DNA of 64,000 nt, taken from positions 185,882,782-185,946,781 of the forward strand of contig JBOZIK010000001.1 in NCBI GenBank assembly GCA_051453625.1. The letters are read 5' to 3'. Positions 20,586 through 33,190 of the stretch are shown here, one piece after another (position 1 is the stretch's first letter; each line of letters begins with the position of its first letter). Source of the DNA: Welwitschia mirabilis (Eukaryota > Gnetophyta > Gnetopsida > Welwitschiales). The position numbers and the translations under genes were made by a program. The notes under the pieces are model-generated. The model had not been told where the DNA came from. It ran no database searches and saw nothing but the letters and a program-made list of their open reading frames with translations.

Positions 20586-23229
20586 TAGTATCAGAGTCTA
20601 GGTTAGGGCTTGTTGGTGATCTCGATTTCCTTTAAGTGAAGCTTATGAATGAAGTAAGTGAATTAAGCATAAGCAAAAATCGAAAGTTTAAAATAATAGA
20701 GAGATTGGTTAAAGAAGAAAATAATGTTACCTAAGAAACCCTGATGAAAAATCTTCTCTACTTGGAAAAAGTTCAAAACTCGAAGAGTGAAGCAAATGCA
20801 ACTTCTAGATTAATACATGCAAACTGGCTAGAAAGGTATCTAAATAAGAAATGGAATAAGAATAATACTTTGATCAAATTCAGGCTTATTTTGAAAATTA
20901 GTACTTAATAAATTTAAAGAAATCATAAAAGATCATGTACTTTGGCAAATTAAATGAGAAATATGACCAAACCACAAGAATAAACAAATATTACATCATC
21001 AATAGATTTTTTAAGATTAAGTTAAAAGAAGGAAACCTCTTATTCAAGATCGAATGCCACAATGGTTAAATCTTGAACATACTAAACTCAAGATTTCGAG
21101 TTCAAAACTCTGCATTAGCAAGGGTGCATAGTTTGAAAAATTGCATGGGACCAAGTGCCATTAGGCATTTGTATGGTATATACCTAATTATCAGTTGTTA
21201 TCCTTGAACAAAATAAATAAATAAATAAAAAGAACCCTGTTACGAAGCCATCTAAATAAGATGAACAGTTTATTTTCTCATATAGATGATTTGAGAATAA
21301 CTTTAAGATAAGGTCTTAATGTAGTTGTTATTTTTACTCTCTATCTAATACATTGTAGACTATTTGTGCTACCTTATTTACTACTTTGAAAACTCTACTT
21401 AACATAATCATTTCAAAGTTTTTAGATATGAAAAAGGGTAAAATAGTAAAATTTACTACTAAATATCTTACCATTAAGAGGGTTTATTCTCAAAAAAGTG
21501 ACAAAGAACATGAATTAAAAAAATTAAAGGAATACCTATAAACAAAAATCTTGAATGCTACTTTTACAAGAAGAAGGAACATGTAAAGAGATATTTTGGG
21601 GTGCATAAGAAGAGATTAAAAAATAAGAATCCTACCTGAATAAATTTGAAGATTAAGGTAAATTTTAAAGTCATTAGATAGATAGTAAATCCACTTCTAT
21701 ATTTTGGATGAAGGCGATTCCTTTCATATCTATCTAGATTGTATAAGGTTTAGTCCATATAAATCTTTGAATCTAAATGATTTAAGTTGTATATTAGAAA
21801 AAAGTATTGTATTATCACATTGGTATTGTAGTATTATAGAACGAATATGGTTTAAAGGCCATAACCAAAAACATGAGATATGTTCTGGAGATAATACAGG
21901 ACTTTCTTTCAGTTTAACAATTTAACAGCCCTAGCTTCAATCTAGTATTTTTAGAAGATATATGAAAGAATAATAGAGGCATGATAACATTGATAAGTTA
22001 AAAAAATAAAGGATTCAAGTGTGTTTTACATGTTAAATATATGAGAAAATAATGAGAAATTTTTGTTTTCATAGAGGACCTAAATCTATGAAATAAACAT
22101 CTTTGGCATATTAGGGTTTTCTTTATCAATGTACTTCAAATCAGATAAACATATTCCTATATCTACTAGCATATGTTTAGATTTATATAAAGCATGTGAA
22201 GTAGGAAAACATCATTCTTTATTAATGTATTTCAAATCACATAAACTTATTCCTATATTTGCTAGCATATCCTGAGATCTATATAAAGCATGTAAAGTAG
22301 AAAAACATCATTGATCTAATATTAAAAATGATGAATATTCTAAAATTAAGGAAAACTTAGAATTGATATATTCCAATGTTGTTAATCTCTTGAATTCAAT
22401 CCTTTTTACTAGTTAAAACTATTTTGTAATTTTTTTCAATGATTTTATTTATAAAATTTAGATTTAGTCTATCAAATTAAGGGAAAAATAGAAACTCAAA
22501 TAGGCCTATTAGTCAAGAGGTTATTATATGATAATGAAGGTGAATACATATTACATAGAAATATTTCATGTTCACTCTAATCTTAAGATATGATAATAAA
22601 ATAAGATAGTAGACAACTATGATAAGACCTTACTAGAATGTGTAAGAAGCATGATAGATAACTCAAATATTCCTAAGAAATTCCAAGTAAAGGATACTAG
22701 TATTATAATCTAGATTATTAATGGATATCCTAATTCAATTTTGGAAAGACAAATTAGTAAGATGTTACATAGTGAAAAACCAATTCTTTACTGTCACTTG
22801 ATAGTTTTTAGTTGTAAAGCCTATGTACATGTGCAATAGTTGCATAAATTAAAATTGAATAACATGGTATAAAAAATTTATCTTTATTGAATCTAGTGGT
22901 GATGATAAAAGATAAATACCTAGTAATCCTCTTAACAAAAAGGCTTATACATTTATTTATGTTACATTCAAAGAAGACTATCTCTTATGTCTTCTGTAGA
23001 AATAGGATAATTAAGTATGTTAGTAACAACATATAATTATTTGCTATCATATGCAAAGTGAACAATAAGAAGAAAAAGAATAGCACAATAATGTATGGAT
23101 GAAAATGTTAACATAGGCTTCCAACAAGAGTAAGCGGATCTTAAATTCAAAGATTCTGATGATCTAGGTAAATGGTTAAAAGAACAAGAGGAACATGATC
23201 TATCTTATTATGAAGCTTTCTTCATTAAG
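20586..23229 (+). mobile_element. Copia-1 (plus strand), first half: gag, protease, integrase
   Basis: After the primer-binding site, a broken gag carries a degenerate zinc knuckle (E-C-Y-F-Y-K-K-K-E-H-V-K-R-Y, 21553-21600; two Cys lost). Next come the aspartic protease motif (I-L-D-E-G-D-S-F-H-I, about 21697-21727, catalytic Asp kept) and the C-terminal integrase region (S-I-L-E-R-Q then H-L-I-V-F-S-C-K-A-Y-V-H-V, about 22720-22840; N-P-L-N-K-K-A-Y-T-F-I-Y-V-T-F-K-E-D near 22940). The frame has many stops. The order gag-PR-IN identifies Ty1/Copia. The sequence stops at 23229, where a Gypsy element is inserted, and the same Copia resumes at 42963 with reverse transcriptase. A SINE lies inside the gag part. 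Confidence 0.85.
21045..21230 (+). mobile_element. tRNA-derived SINE, copy 2, inserted in Copia-1 gag
   Basis: The head 'atgccacaatggttaaatctt' is followed by box B 'gagttcaaaac' at 21098-21108. The tail 'accaagtgccattaggcatt' begins 53 bp after box B and ends in an A-rich (AAAT)n run at about 21207-21230. The tail matches the SINE at 6755-6935. Its position shows it jumped into Copia-1 after that element had landed. Confidence 0.7.
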
Positions 23230-24541
23230 TAACAAGATAATTATTTGTAATGAAATTTGGCTATGATTATATATGTCATTAATATTGTAATTTATAAGAT
23301 TACCCTAGGAATACAAATCTTGCATGGCTAAATCCAACTTTACAAAAAGTACTAGGACTTCCATTTTTAGTATAGTCCCAGTGTTATTATTTTCAAGAGA
23401 CAGATGACAAAGGCTATTAGTAAAAAAAAGCACAAAAGCAGAAAGTAATAAAGATTAAAATGATATTTAAAGAGATGGAATTGGAACATGGCATTCAAAC
23501 TAACTTAACAACATCAAGGAAAAACATAGGTACTTATAATAGAAATATGTAATTTTACTTTCAACTCATTTACAATGATATAATCCACTATGATCATGAG
23601 TATTTTATTAGTGTAAGCACAAGAACAATGGCATAATATCATCCATCATAGATATGAAGGTGATGTAACCAAGCCACCTAGCTTTCATAGAAAGAATGAA
23701 ATAAGCATGAAAAGTAGTCGTCTTCCAAGATTCATTTAATAAATATTTAGATTATGCAAGATAAAATGAAAAACAAAAATCACCAAACTAGATCTTAAAG
23801 TAAAATAATGACTCAACCAATCCTAAGTATTAAAAGTATGGCTTTCATATTGAATATCAAATTAATGCACCAAGAACATGTAGTACTTTATTATTAGAAT
23901 AAGTAAAGCATACAATTAGAAAATGTACTAATGCTAAACCAAGAAGAATCATGCTAGCTTAGTAGCTAGCCCATCCCTAAGGGAGGTTTAGAAAAAACTC
24001 ATGAACAAATCTCCAATCTCCTTAAGATATCACAATGGGATTACCTCCTTTAAATGAAGTAAAAAAGGATATTTATATGCCTTGGTTAAGATTTCTAATT
24101 AGGGTTTCTAATGCCCAATGGAATCATTTTAAAGAACATCCAAAAGTACATAAAATAATTATTTAGTCATGCAACTAAATTGAGGGGTTCCTTTTAGAAA
24201 ATATTCCTCATTCATCTTTTCTTTTTAGAAATTATGGGAATGAATTGTTTGCATTAAGAGATCTCAAGAACATAAGTATGGTAGTAATTGCCTCTAAGGA
24301 ACTAGCACTGCCTAGGACTAGAACCATCATCAATTATGCTCAGCATTGCTCCATCTCCTACCATGATGCTCTTGATATCATATTTAATCCATAAAATGAC
24401 AATGTTTAGGCATATCAATAGTAAAATAGGATTTTCATGGCCTTAAGTGAAAGAAATGCATAAAACTACCATGATGTTTAATTAAACTTGCTAATAATTC
24501 CTTAATTTATTAATATAAATGTTAATTTTTGAGTTTTATCA
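23230..24541 (-). mobile_element. 3' LTR of the Gypsy element (left, minus orientation)
   Basis: This LTR pairs with 41688-42957. On the plus strand both start TAACAA (a TG start changed to TA) and end ATCA. Immediately to the right is 'taccccctaattaa', which on the minus strand is a G-rich polypurine tract (TTAGGGGGTA) directly before the LTR start TGATAAAAC, the expected 3' LTR arrangement. The two LTRs differ at many positions, so the insertion is old. A TATA box (CATATAAATATCC on the minus strand) lies at about 24068-24080. The host target site TTAAG precedes it at 23225-23229. Confidence 0.88.
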
Positions 24542-25637
24542 TACCCCCTAATTAATATTTTACTAGTCCCTTAGCAAAAAGTGGTTCGAAAAATTAGATA
24601 ACATGACAAAAATTGCAAATGAATTCAATCAATGATGAAAAGATGAAGGGGTTATTAGAAAACAATTTGACTAATGTACTTTGAAATTATACTTTTAAGT
24701 AAAAGATAGATCATGAAAAGTAAGTACCTAAAGTGTAAATATCACTCCCTTAAACCAAAGTTGAATTTTATCCTCAGTTTTTAAGATTAACAAGTGAACA
24801 AAAATACAATGAGGAATGAATAATGCATGTGCTAATGTGGTCTTAGAATTAGCTCAGAAAGAAAATAACTAGAAAGAGAAATTTGTCATGCATGACTAGA
24901 TTAGAAAAGATAAAGTGCAAAGTAATGTAAATGAAAAAGATAAAAAGACATAATTGTAGAAGTTTAAAAATAACTAAAATAGGATGGAAAATGAGGAGTG
25001 AATGTGATGATTTTGAAATGTAAATATAAAATATGATTTTGAATTAGTTTATTTTTGTAACTTTTTAACAGAGACCCAAGTTTTAAAAATACAGAAAATG
25101 TGATCAAAAGTATTTAATAAAAATGAAATCAATGATACCATTTAGGGATGCTAGTGGCATTGAATCTTTAAAAGTTAGGTATTAATTCTTATGTTTCAGA
25201 ACCTAATAGCTAAATTAAAATATTTAAAGTTATGTAAAAGTTTAGAAGAAAATTCAGTTTTTCAGAAATAGAACTTCACATTAATTTTCTAATAAACTCA
25301 AAGACTTTACAAAAAATAAAAATGCAAGTAAAATGTAGCTATTACAACTTAAATATGTAGATGAAGAAGAGTGAGAGAGGTAGACAGTGAGAAAAATTTA
25401 GTTCATGGATCTTCTATGAGAATCTAATCTTTCTAGTTTCTCATCCATTTCTTCTTGCTTTTTAAATATTCCTTTCTATTTATTTCAATTTTCTTCATCT
25501 TTTCCTATAATTTTCCAATCAAAATCCTCTTAAGATTTGGGGATTTCCTCTAGTAAAGTATCACTTAAAATAATAGAGGAATGTCTATGAGTGGTAGAAG
25601 GAGGAGTGGAAGAAGGTGGTGAATAAGGGATATGAAA

Positions 25638-25929
25638 AGTTTCACCAATGGAAGCTTTCCCTTTTCTTCTTGTGGTGGGTGAAGAGTATGAAGAAGGAGG
25701 AATATGAGTGGGAGAATTTGTTTTTTTATTCTTNNNNNNNNNNNNNNNNNNNNNNNNNNNNNNNNNNNNNNNNNNNNNNNNNNNNNNNNNNNNNNNNNNN
25801 NNNNNNNNNNNNNNNNNNNNNNNNNNNNNNNNNAGTTTCACCATTGGAAGCTTTCCCTTTTCTTCTTATGGTGGGTGAAGAGTATGAAGAAGGAGGAATA
25901 TGAGTGGGATAATTAGTTTTTTTATTCTT
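25638..25929. repeat. Equal-length flanks of a 100-N gap (96 bp each)
   Basis: 25638-25733 and 25834-25929 are nearly identical (variants 'caccaatgg' / 'caccattgg'), with exactly 100 N between them. Likely an unmerged contig overlap. Confidence 0.85.
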
Positions 25930-27617
25930 TCTCTTAAATTTCTTAAGAACCCCCTAGAATTCAATCTTGATTCTTTCATTTTACAAGTTGAGTAATCTTT
26001 TTAGTGGTAATGGTTTCAATGAAGGTTCTACCCAATACCTCAAAGTCTAAGGTGTGAAACAAGGCATTATAGATAAAGTTTAAAACAAAGAAAGGGAGAG
26101 GAATATTACTGTTAGAACTCATGTTGTTAGTTATAGTAGTACAGATGTATTTAATAGTAATGAAGGGTTTACTATCTTGGATAATCCTAATCATGTCAAG
26201 GTGATAATTATAGGCATCAATTACATGAAATGTGGGCAAGAAATTTTAAATAGTGAATCTAAAGAATGTAAGTTGGTTTTGATAGAGGTATTTGCAAGGT
26301 AGGGCTCCTTCTATATTAGGTGCATAATCAACATTAAGAGTGGCACAACAATAGCTAAGGGATTTAGTAAGCATGTAAGGCAAATTATCGTGATGCTCTA
26401 CTTCTAATAAGCTTCCATCACATTCAAAAAAATAACAAAGAAAGTATGTTGAATAGCAGATTGCATTACTTAGGAATCATCTTCATCAGCTATTGCATTC
26501 TTGTAGAACTCCAAAATAACCTTTGAAAAGTAAAATCTACCATCCTATTTGAGCAAATAATGTCAATTCTTTACTTGAATCTTATCAAGGTACAAAGGTA
26601 AAAATGAGGTAAGGAATGCTATGAATATGCCTTCTTCTTCCACTTATGATGGCCTAAAAAGATAGAATAGAAGAAAAAAAAGGAATGGAAAATGAAATAA
26701 AAATGAAGATGGAAGATAATAAGGTAAAAAATGAAGTGAATGAATAATAGTTAGACTCCTAAAATAAAATGAACCTTACCAATGATGTAAAAACTGAGAA
26801 GATAGCTAGAAAGCACTATAAAGAAAATGAAATGCATAAAAGAATAAAGAGATGGTAGCACTAGTTAGGCCAAGAAGTGGCATTATCTTAACATGGTAAT
26901 GCAGCTCAAGTAAACTAGATGAGTGTTGCAATAGCTTTGTGATCATATAAACAATAAGTTCTTGGTGTAGTTTGGCTTGGAAATCATAGGTTTTTATAAA
27001 AAGTAAGTGAAATAAGGGACATTAGATGAAAAGATCTTATCAATAGTCTAGATTCATTTTTCCTTAGATGCAAACATTGATAGAGAAATTAAATCATAGA
27101 AAGAATAATGTATTTATTGATGTGATTTTCATAGAAAGAAAAATAAAAGAATTGTTGCTTAAAATGGACCATGAAAGTGAGCAGAAATGTGATCAAATGA
27201 ATGATTGAAATTCAAAACACTACTTTGCATCCTATGAATAAATGAGATAAAATTAAAACACAAGCTAATATTCTTTATTTATTTACATAATTTAAGTGGA
27301 TCCTTTACCAAGACAAAGAAAAGCCTAATTTANNNNNNNNNNNNNNNNNNNNNNNNNNNNNNNNNNNNNNNNNNNNNNNNNNNNNNNNNNNNNNNNNNNN
27401 NNNNNNNNNNNNNNNNNNNNNNNNNNNNNNNNNNNNNNNNNNNNNNNNNNNNNNNNNNNNNNNNNNNNNNNNNNNNNNNNNNNNNNNNNNNNNNNNNNNN
27501 NNNNNNNNNNNNNNNNNNNNNNNNNNNNNNNNNNNNNNNNNNNNNNNNNNNNNNNNNNNNNNNNNNNNNNNNNNNNNNNNNNNNNNNNNNNNNNNNNNNN
27601 NNNNNNNNNNNNNNNNN

Positions 27618-27969
27618 TTTTTAAAACTCAATTTCATTTCTCCTCTTCTAATTATTTTATAAAGAGCTTTCTTATAAGATAAGCACACCACTAGGATTTT
27701 CATGAACCCTTAGGCATGGGACCATAATGTATACAAATCTTAGGAATTTCCCCCTCAATGTGGAAATATGCCCTCTTCTAAGGGAAAATGAAAGTGCTTG
27801 GGGAGAAATCTTAGAAATGCAGGCTATAATAAAATATCTAGAAAGGAGTTTTCTTGTGATAAAACTACTTTGTGAAAGAACTAGTTAATTTACTTATATA
27901 CACTTAGTAGCAAATAGGCTTATTATGTGCATTACACATCCCATAATGCTAGGTCAAAACATGTACTAC
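27618..27969 (-). repeat. Extra copy of the Copia-2 LTR-like repeat
   Basis: This 352-bp stretch matches 28305-28700 throughout ('gcatgggaccataatgtatac', 'tctagaaaggagtt', 'attatgtgcattacacatcc') and matches 36699-36812 at its left part. It sits between two gaps, so it may be a second LTR-like copy or a misplaced contig. Confidence 0.6.
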
Positions 27970-28069
27970 NNNNNNNNNNNNNNNNNNNNNNNNNNNNNNN
28001 NNNNNNNNNNNNNNNNNNNNNNNNNNNNNNNNNNNNNNNNNNNNNNNNNNNNNNNNNNNNNNNNNNNNN

Positions 28070-28317
28070 ATGAAATCCGTGTGTTGCACTTTCACGCTAA
28101 TCTTCAAACTCCATTCTCCAGACTTCATTCTCCCTCCGGCTATGCTTCTGTGTGCTCTGTAATTGCAGACATCATAAAGAAAACATTAGATAAAGGTCTA
28201 GAGATCTATATGAAAGGGAAAATATTCCCATATGAGTTTAGGAGCATAGAGAAGCCCAACATTTTTTCCCAAATTGCCTTGCAAAGATTTCTAATAGGCA
28301 CATCTATTAGGAAATAG
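28070..28317 (+). CDS. Open fragment after a gap, unrecognised
   Basis: The frame is open from the end of the gap to the stop at 28315-28317, about 81 codons. It contains the stretch S-G-Y-A-S-V-C-S-V-I-A-D-I-I-K-K-T-L. The first 100 bp are more GC-rich than the surroundings. I do not recognise a domain. It may be a host-gene exon fragment carried by a contig end placed here, or chance. The last bases overlap the start of the Copia-2 LTR-like repeat. Confidence 0.2.
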
Positions 28318-28755
28318 GAGTGCCAAAAATTAAAAGCACAAGATTTCCAAAACATAAATTTTATTTCTTCTCTTTAGTTATTTAAATAAAGAGCTTGCTT
28401 AAATAGTCAAGCAAACCACTAGGGTTTTAACGTTTCCCTAGGTGTGGGACCATGGTATGTACTAAACTTAGTAATTCCCCCTTCAATAGGGGAATATTCT
28501 CTTTTCCAAGGGAAAACTAGAGTTCCTAGGGGAAAATTTTGGAAATGCAATCTATAATAAAACCTCTAGAAAGGAGTTGTTATGTGAGGGAACTAATTCG
28601 TAAAAAAAAGCAGTTAATTTACTACTACATATCCCATAGCAGATACGCTTATTATGTGCATTACACATCCCATAATGCTAGGTCAAAACATGTACTACAC
28701 ATTTCATAATACTAGATTATATCTATACTACACATCTCATAGTACTAGGATTAGG
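28305..28755 (-). mobile_element. 3' LTR of Copia-2 (approximate)
   Basis: This stretch aligns with 36649-36812 from its left end ('tattaggaaataggag' versus 'tgttgagaaacaggag') through 'gggaccatggtatgtac'. The right border is not defined. Three imperfect ~33-bp units ('cattacacatcccataatgc', 'ctacacatttcataatac', 'ctacacatctcatagtac') lie at 28657-28750. Confidence 0.6.
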
Positions 28756-31700
28756 TGTGACTTTACTCAGAGACTCATAAGTTAAATGAAGTCCATGATG
28801 TACAAGAAAGAAATGAATTTGACTCAACTCATTGTCAATCCAATCTTGGATTGGAAATACTAGAATCTCTCTCTCAACCAAGCTATTTTGTAAGGATGTT
28901 GATAATTTATTCTATAGTTGGATAGTATATTAGTATAATAATTTCATTCTGTATAAGTTCCTTAATTTTGTAGGCCCCAACAAAAAAGTGTTTTATCCTA
29001 TCATGGTGCACTAGATCTTTCACTATGAAAATTGATGACTAATTATTAATGTAGAGTTTTGTTTCCTTACTTTATATAGGTATAGTGCTTCTAATAGTTT
29101 TCTTAGTAATTTTATTTCTTTACATGTTTCAAATGTAGTAGTATATTTAGATTTAACAGAAGATTAATCTATAGTTCTTTGATGCTTTGATTGCCAAGAT
29201 AGAGATGATGTTCCTAAGAACATGATATACCCTAATGTTAACAATGAAGTATCAGTTTCTTCAATAAAATATAAGTTAGAGTATGTATTAAGGATGAATT
29301 AAGAGTTTTTTTTTATAGGTAATACATAACTCTCTTGTCTTCTTTAGGTATTTTAGTACTATTTTTACAATGTTCAGATGAGCAACCCTAGGCACATGAA
29401 GATATCTTGACAACACATCAATAACATATAATGTATTTATTTTGGTGTTGATTACATAAATTAAACTTTATACTCTACTTTTATATGTCATTTCATTTGT
29501 ATGTTCTAAGTCTTCATTGGTAGGTATCTTGATATTTTTCTCTAAAGATGTTAGAGCTTCTTTTGCATCTTTTAGTTTAAATTTCTAAATCAGATCTCTG
29601 ATATACTTTTTTTGCATTAAAAAGATTTCATCCTTTTGTTGAATAATTTCTACACCTAAGTTGAATCTAGCCAATTTGAGATTAAAAATCTTAAATGCCT
29701 TACTTAATTTAATTTTTTTTCATTTTAATCCTTCTTCATCACTTCTTATTATTAGCATATCATCTAGATATACCACTATATACATAAATTTTTATCCATC
29801 ATACTTGATGAGTAATGTGATATTCACATCTTGATAATCACATAATCTGAATCCAATGGAACTTTAATAATTTGCAGTCTTAGTGTACCAAGCTCTTAGT
29901 ACTTGTTTTAGCCCATATAAACATGTGATTAATTTACACACCTTATGTTCTTTGTCTTTTTCTTCAAATTCCTTTGATTACATCATGCATATTTCTTCTT
30001 TTAAGTCTTCATAGAGAAAGGTAGTCTTTATATCGAATTGATGAAGTTTCCATCCTTTTTGTGCTACCAAGATAATCACAGTTCTAATGGTATCCCATTT
30101 TTCTATTGAAGCAAAGACTTCATTATAGTTAAGTCCTTTCTTTTGTTATAGCCCTACAACAAAAAGCTAAGATTTATGTTTCTCAAGGATATTATCCACA
30201 TCATATTTGTTGTGAAAAATCTATTTTTTAGGTAATGTAATTTGTCCTAATATAAGATCTAACAACTCTTCAAGTGTCATTTTCAACAAGGCTATCATAT
30301 TCTTCTTGTACGGCTTTTATCTAAGAATTATGTTAAATAGAAGTTTTGAATGAGGTTAGTTCACCATCAAAAGTTAGATGAATCTCCTCATCAACATCAT
30401 CATCATAATATGTATGTAAGTCATGTCTATTTTTAGTTTTACACTTTTCATCATTATAACCATCTTGGAGAGTAGACTATAACCAAGTGCTTCAATGTTG
30501 CCTATGGGTAATCTCAGCTTCCTCGATTAAAGAACCTACAGAATTGCTACTAAAACCATGATTAAGTATGCTTAAGCATCAAATTTCTCAATTCCTATAG
30601 GTTTCAAGGAAGCTATACTAATAGATGAAACTAGATTAGGACTAGTAGCTATATCTTCCCTCTTAATGATAGGATATTAAGCATGCAAGATGGTTATTGA
30701 GTTGGAGGAAGGATAAAGCTTCAAAAAATCAAGCGAAAAATCATTGTTCAAAGATCTAAAAAGATATATGACAAGAAATAATAATCTTATGATGCTTTAA
30801 AAGATAAACTTGATAATCCTTCTTGTCAGTTAGATATCCCACAATGATGTCAACATAATCATGTACTCCAAATTTATCATGATGTTTACATAGAATATGA
30901 ACATAGGACTTGCATCTAAATATATGAAAGTGGTATAACGTTCACTTGTACCCATACCATTTCTTATCTGGAGATACTTATTTTTTAGTCTAACAACTAA
31001 TGCAATTATTAAAATACACAACGGTATTCACTACTTCACCTTAAATATAAGTCTTATAGCCATTGAAATACATCATGAAATTTACCATATCTATGATTGT
31101 GTGATTAAATTACTTGACGATTCCATTTTGATAAGGTGTCTAAGGTAGATCTTCAAATAATAAATTCCTTTAGAAGTAAAAAAGTCCTTAAACTCCATGG
31201 ATGTCTATTTGCCATCATTATCTAAGTGGAAACACTTAATCTAAAAATCAGCTTACTTTTTTACTTTGATTTTGAACTTCTTGAAAATGTCCAAGGACTA
31301 AGATTTATACTTGATGAAATATTCCCAAATCATCTGGGAATAATCATCAATAAAAGATATAAAATAATAAAAACCATGGAGAGTAGAAACTAGCATAGAT
31401 TCACATAGATCATTATGAATAAGTGGAAGCTTTTGATTGACATGCCACTTAATTGGTGCAAACTGTTATCTATTTACTTTATTCATTATACATGCTTCAC
31501 ATTAAGGAAGATCCCATGAAATGAATTGAAGAAGCCAATGGTCATTCTCATGCATTACATTCATCATGCAAGAAGTAGGATGTTCTAGTTAAGCATGCCA
31601 TAGTTTTGAGAGAGAGATCTCATCTTAGCACACTATATCTCTTACATATTAATACAACCTTGAAGATGAATGAGATTTTCATTCATGTAATCTTTCATAA

Positions 31701-32480
31701 CCATTTTTTGATTGTAATAAGAAATGTCCACTAAGTGCTTCGTCATAGAAATTGAGTGATCTTTTCACATGAGAGTGGAAAGAAATAGAATATGTGACCT
31801 CAAAGAAGATACATACAAAACATTAGAAAGAGTCTATAGAGGGAGTGATGTCAAGGTAAGGAAATATTAGAAAGAGTCTATGGATAAAGTGATGTCAAGT
31901 TAAGGGTAATGAAATCATAGTCATCCACTAAAACTAGAGTGCTATCTACCAAATAAACCTAACTTAGCACTTTGACAAAGTTATTAAAATAATCATGCTG
32001 ATAAGTCATGTGATGAATAGAACCTATGTTAAGAATCCACGTCTTATTATGAGGTATGCACTCACTCATACTCATAAAGTCAGAGTTGTCAAAAATTACA
32101 TGTGACTCAAAATTGTCATCATTAAGGGATTTTGATTCTTTAATAACTACATTAGTCTTAGGTGTAGATTTAGTCTTGTCTCAAGTTATTGATAAAAATC
32201 TATACTATGACCTTATCTTCCACATCATAGATACTATACTTATTTTTCTTTGAAGTAGCAATATGTTGAATTAACTTCTTATTTGGCTGAGTTTGATTAG
32301 GCTTCTTAGTTGATTATTTTTACAAAGCCTTATCCTTATCATGATGCAATGCCTTTGGCAAATGAAAGTTCACAGAAGACTGCTTACATTGATGAGAAGA
32401 TCCATGAGAAAGATAAACTTTAAATGCTACATTAAAGGATGAACATCCTATGAAGTTTAATTGTATTTCTTTAGTAATAA

Positions 32481-33190
32481 GATTCTTATTAAGTGTGTTA
32501 AAGTTCATATTAGGTAGCTGCTTACTTCCATGAAAAGATAGAATGTAGCTACAAAGAGCTGGATCCTCTAAACAGCAACAAACCAAGTTGATGTAATGAA
32601 TGTAAAATTTATCTATTGGGTCTATCTCAGTAACCTTTAGTTTAATATTGTCATCTGAACTATGAGCTAATGTATTTTGCCCCTTTCATAATGAAGGTTG
32701 TTTATGATCATAATAAGATTAATTAGTTATAGATCATTCTTGACATAAAATATATTATGCACAGTACAATAGTCGGTATAACTAGNNNNNNNNNNNNNNN
32801 NNNNNNNNNNNNNNNNNNNNNNNNNNNNNNNNNNNNNNNNNNNNNNNNNNNNNNNNNNNNNNNNNNNNNNNNNNNNNNNNNNNNNGATTCTTATTAAGTG
32901 TGTCAAAGTTCATATTAGGTAGCTGCTTACTTCCATGAAGAGATAGAATATAGCTACAAAGAGCTGGATCCTCTAAATAGCAATAAACCAAGTTGATGTA
33001 ATGAATGTAAAGTTTATCTATTAGTTCTATCTTAGTAACCTTTACTTTAGTATTGTCATATGAACTATGAGCTAATGCATTTTGCCCCTTTCATAATGAA
33101 GGTTGTTTATGATCATAATAAGATTAATTAGCTCTAGATCATTCTTTACATAAAATATATTATGCAAAGTACAATTGTCGGTATAACTAG
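32481..33190. repeat. Equal-length flanks of a 100-N gap (305 bp each) inside Copia-2
   Basis: 32481-32785 and 32886-33190 are both exactly 305 bp and nearly identical, separated by exactly 100 N at 32786-32885. The duplicated stretch is part of Copia-2 gag-pol. An assembly overlap is the simplest explanation. Confidence 0.88.

Larger units (their letters stand above)
24542..28304 (-). mobile_element. Gypsy internal region, 3' part, with an unrecognised retroelement ORF
   Basis: Between the 3' LTR and the inserted Copia-2, the minus strand carries a broken reading frame at about 25530-26520. The best part (26239-25976) contains F-I-T-I-K-Y-I and S-N-S-N-I-P-L-P-F-F. Upstream of a stop the frame reads L-P-Y-M-L-T-K-S-L-S-Y and C-K-Y-L-Y-Q-N-Q-L-T-F-F-R-F. 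Downstream is a Pro/Ser/Thr-rich tail near 25850-25600. I do not recognise it as reverse transcriptase or integrase. Its place just before the 3' LTR fits the additional (env-like) ORF of Athila/Tat elements. Gaps lie at 25734-25833, 27333-27617 and 27970-28069. Confidence 0.55.
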
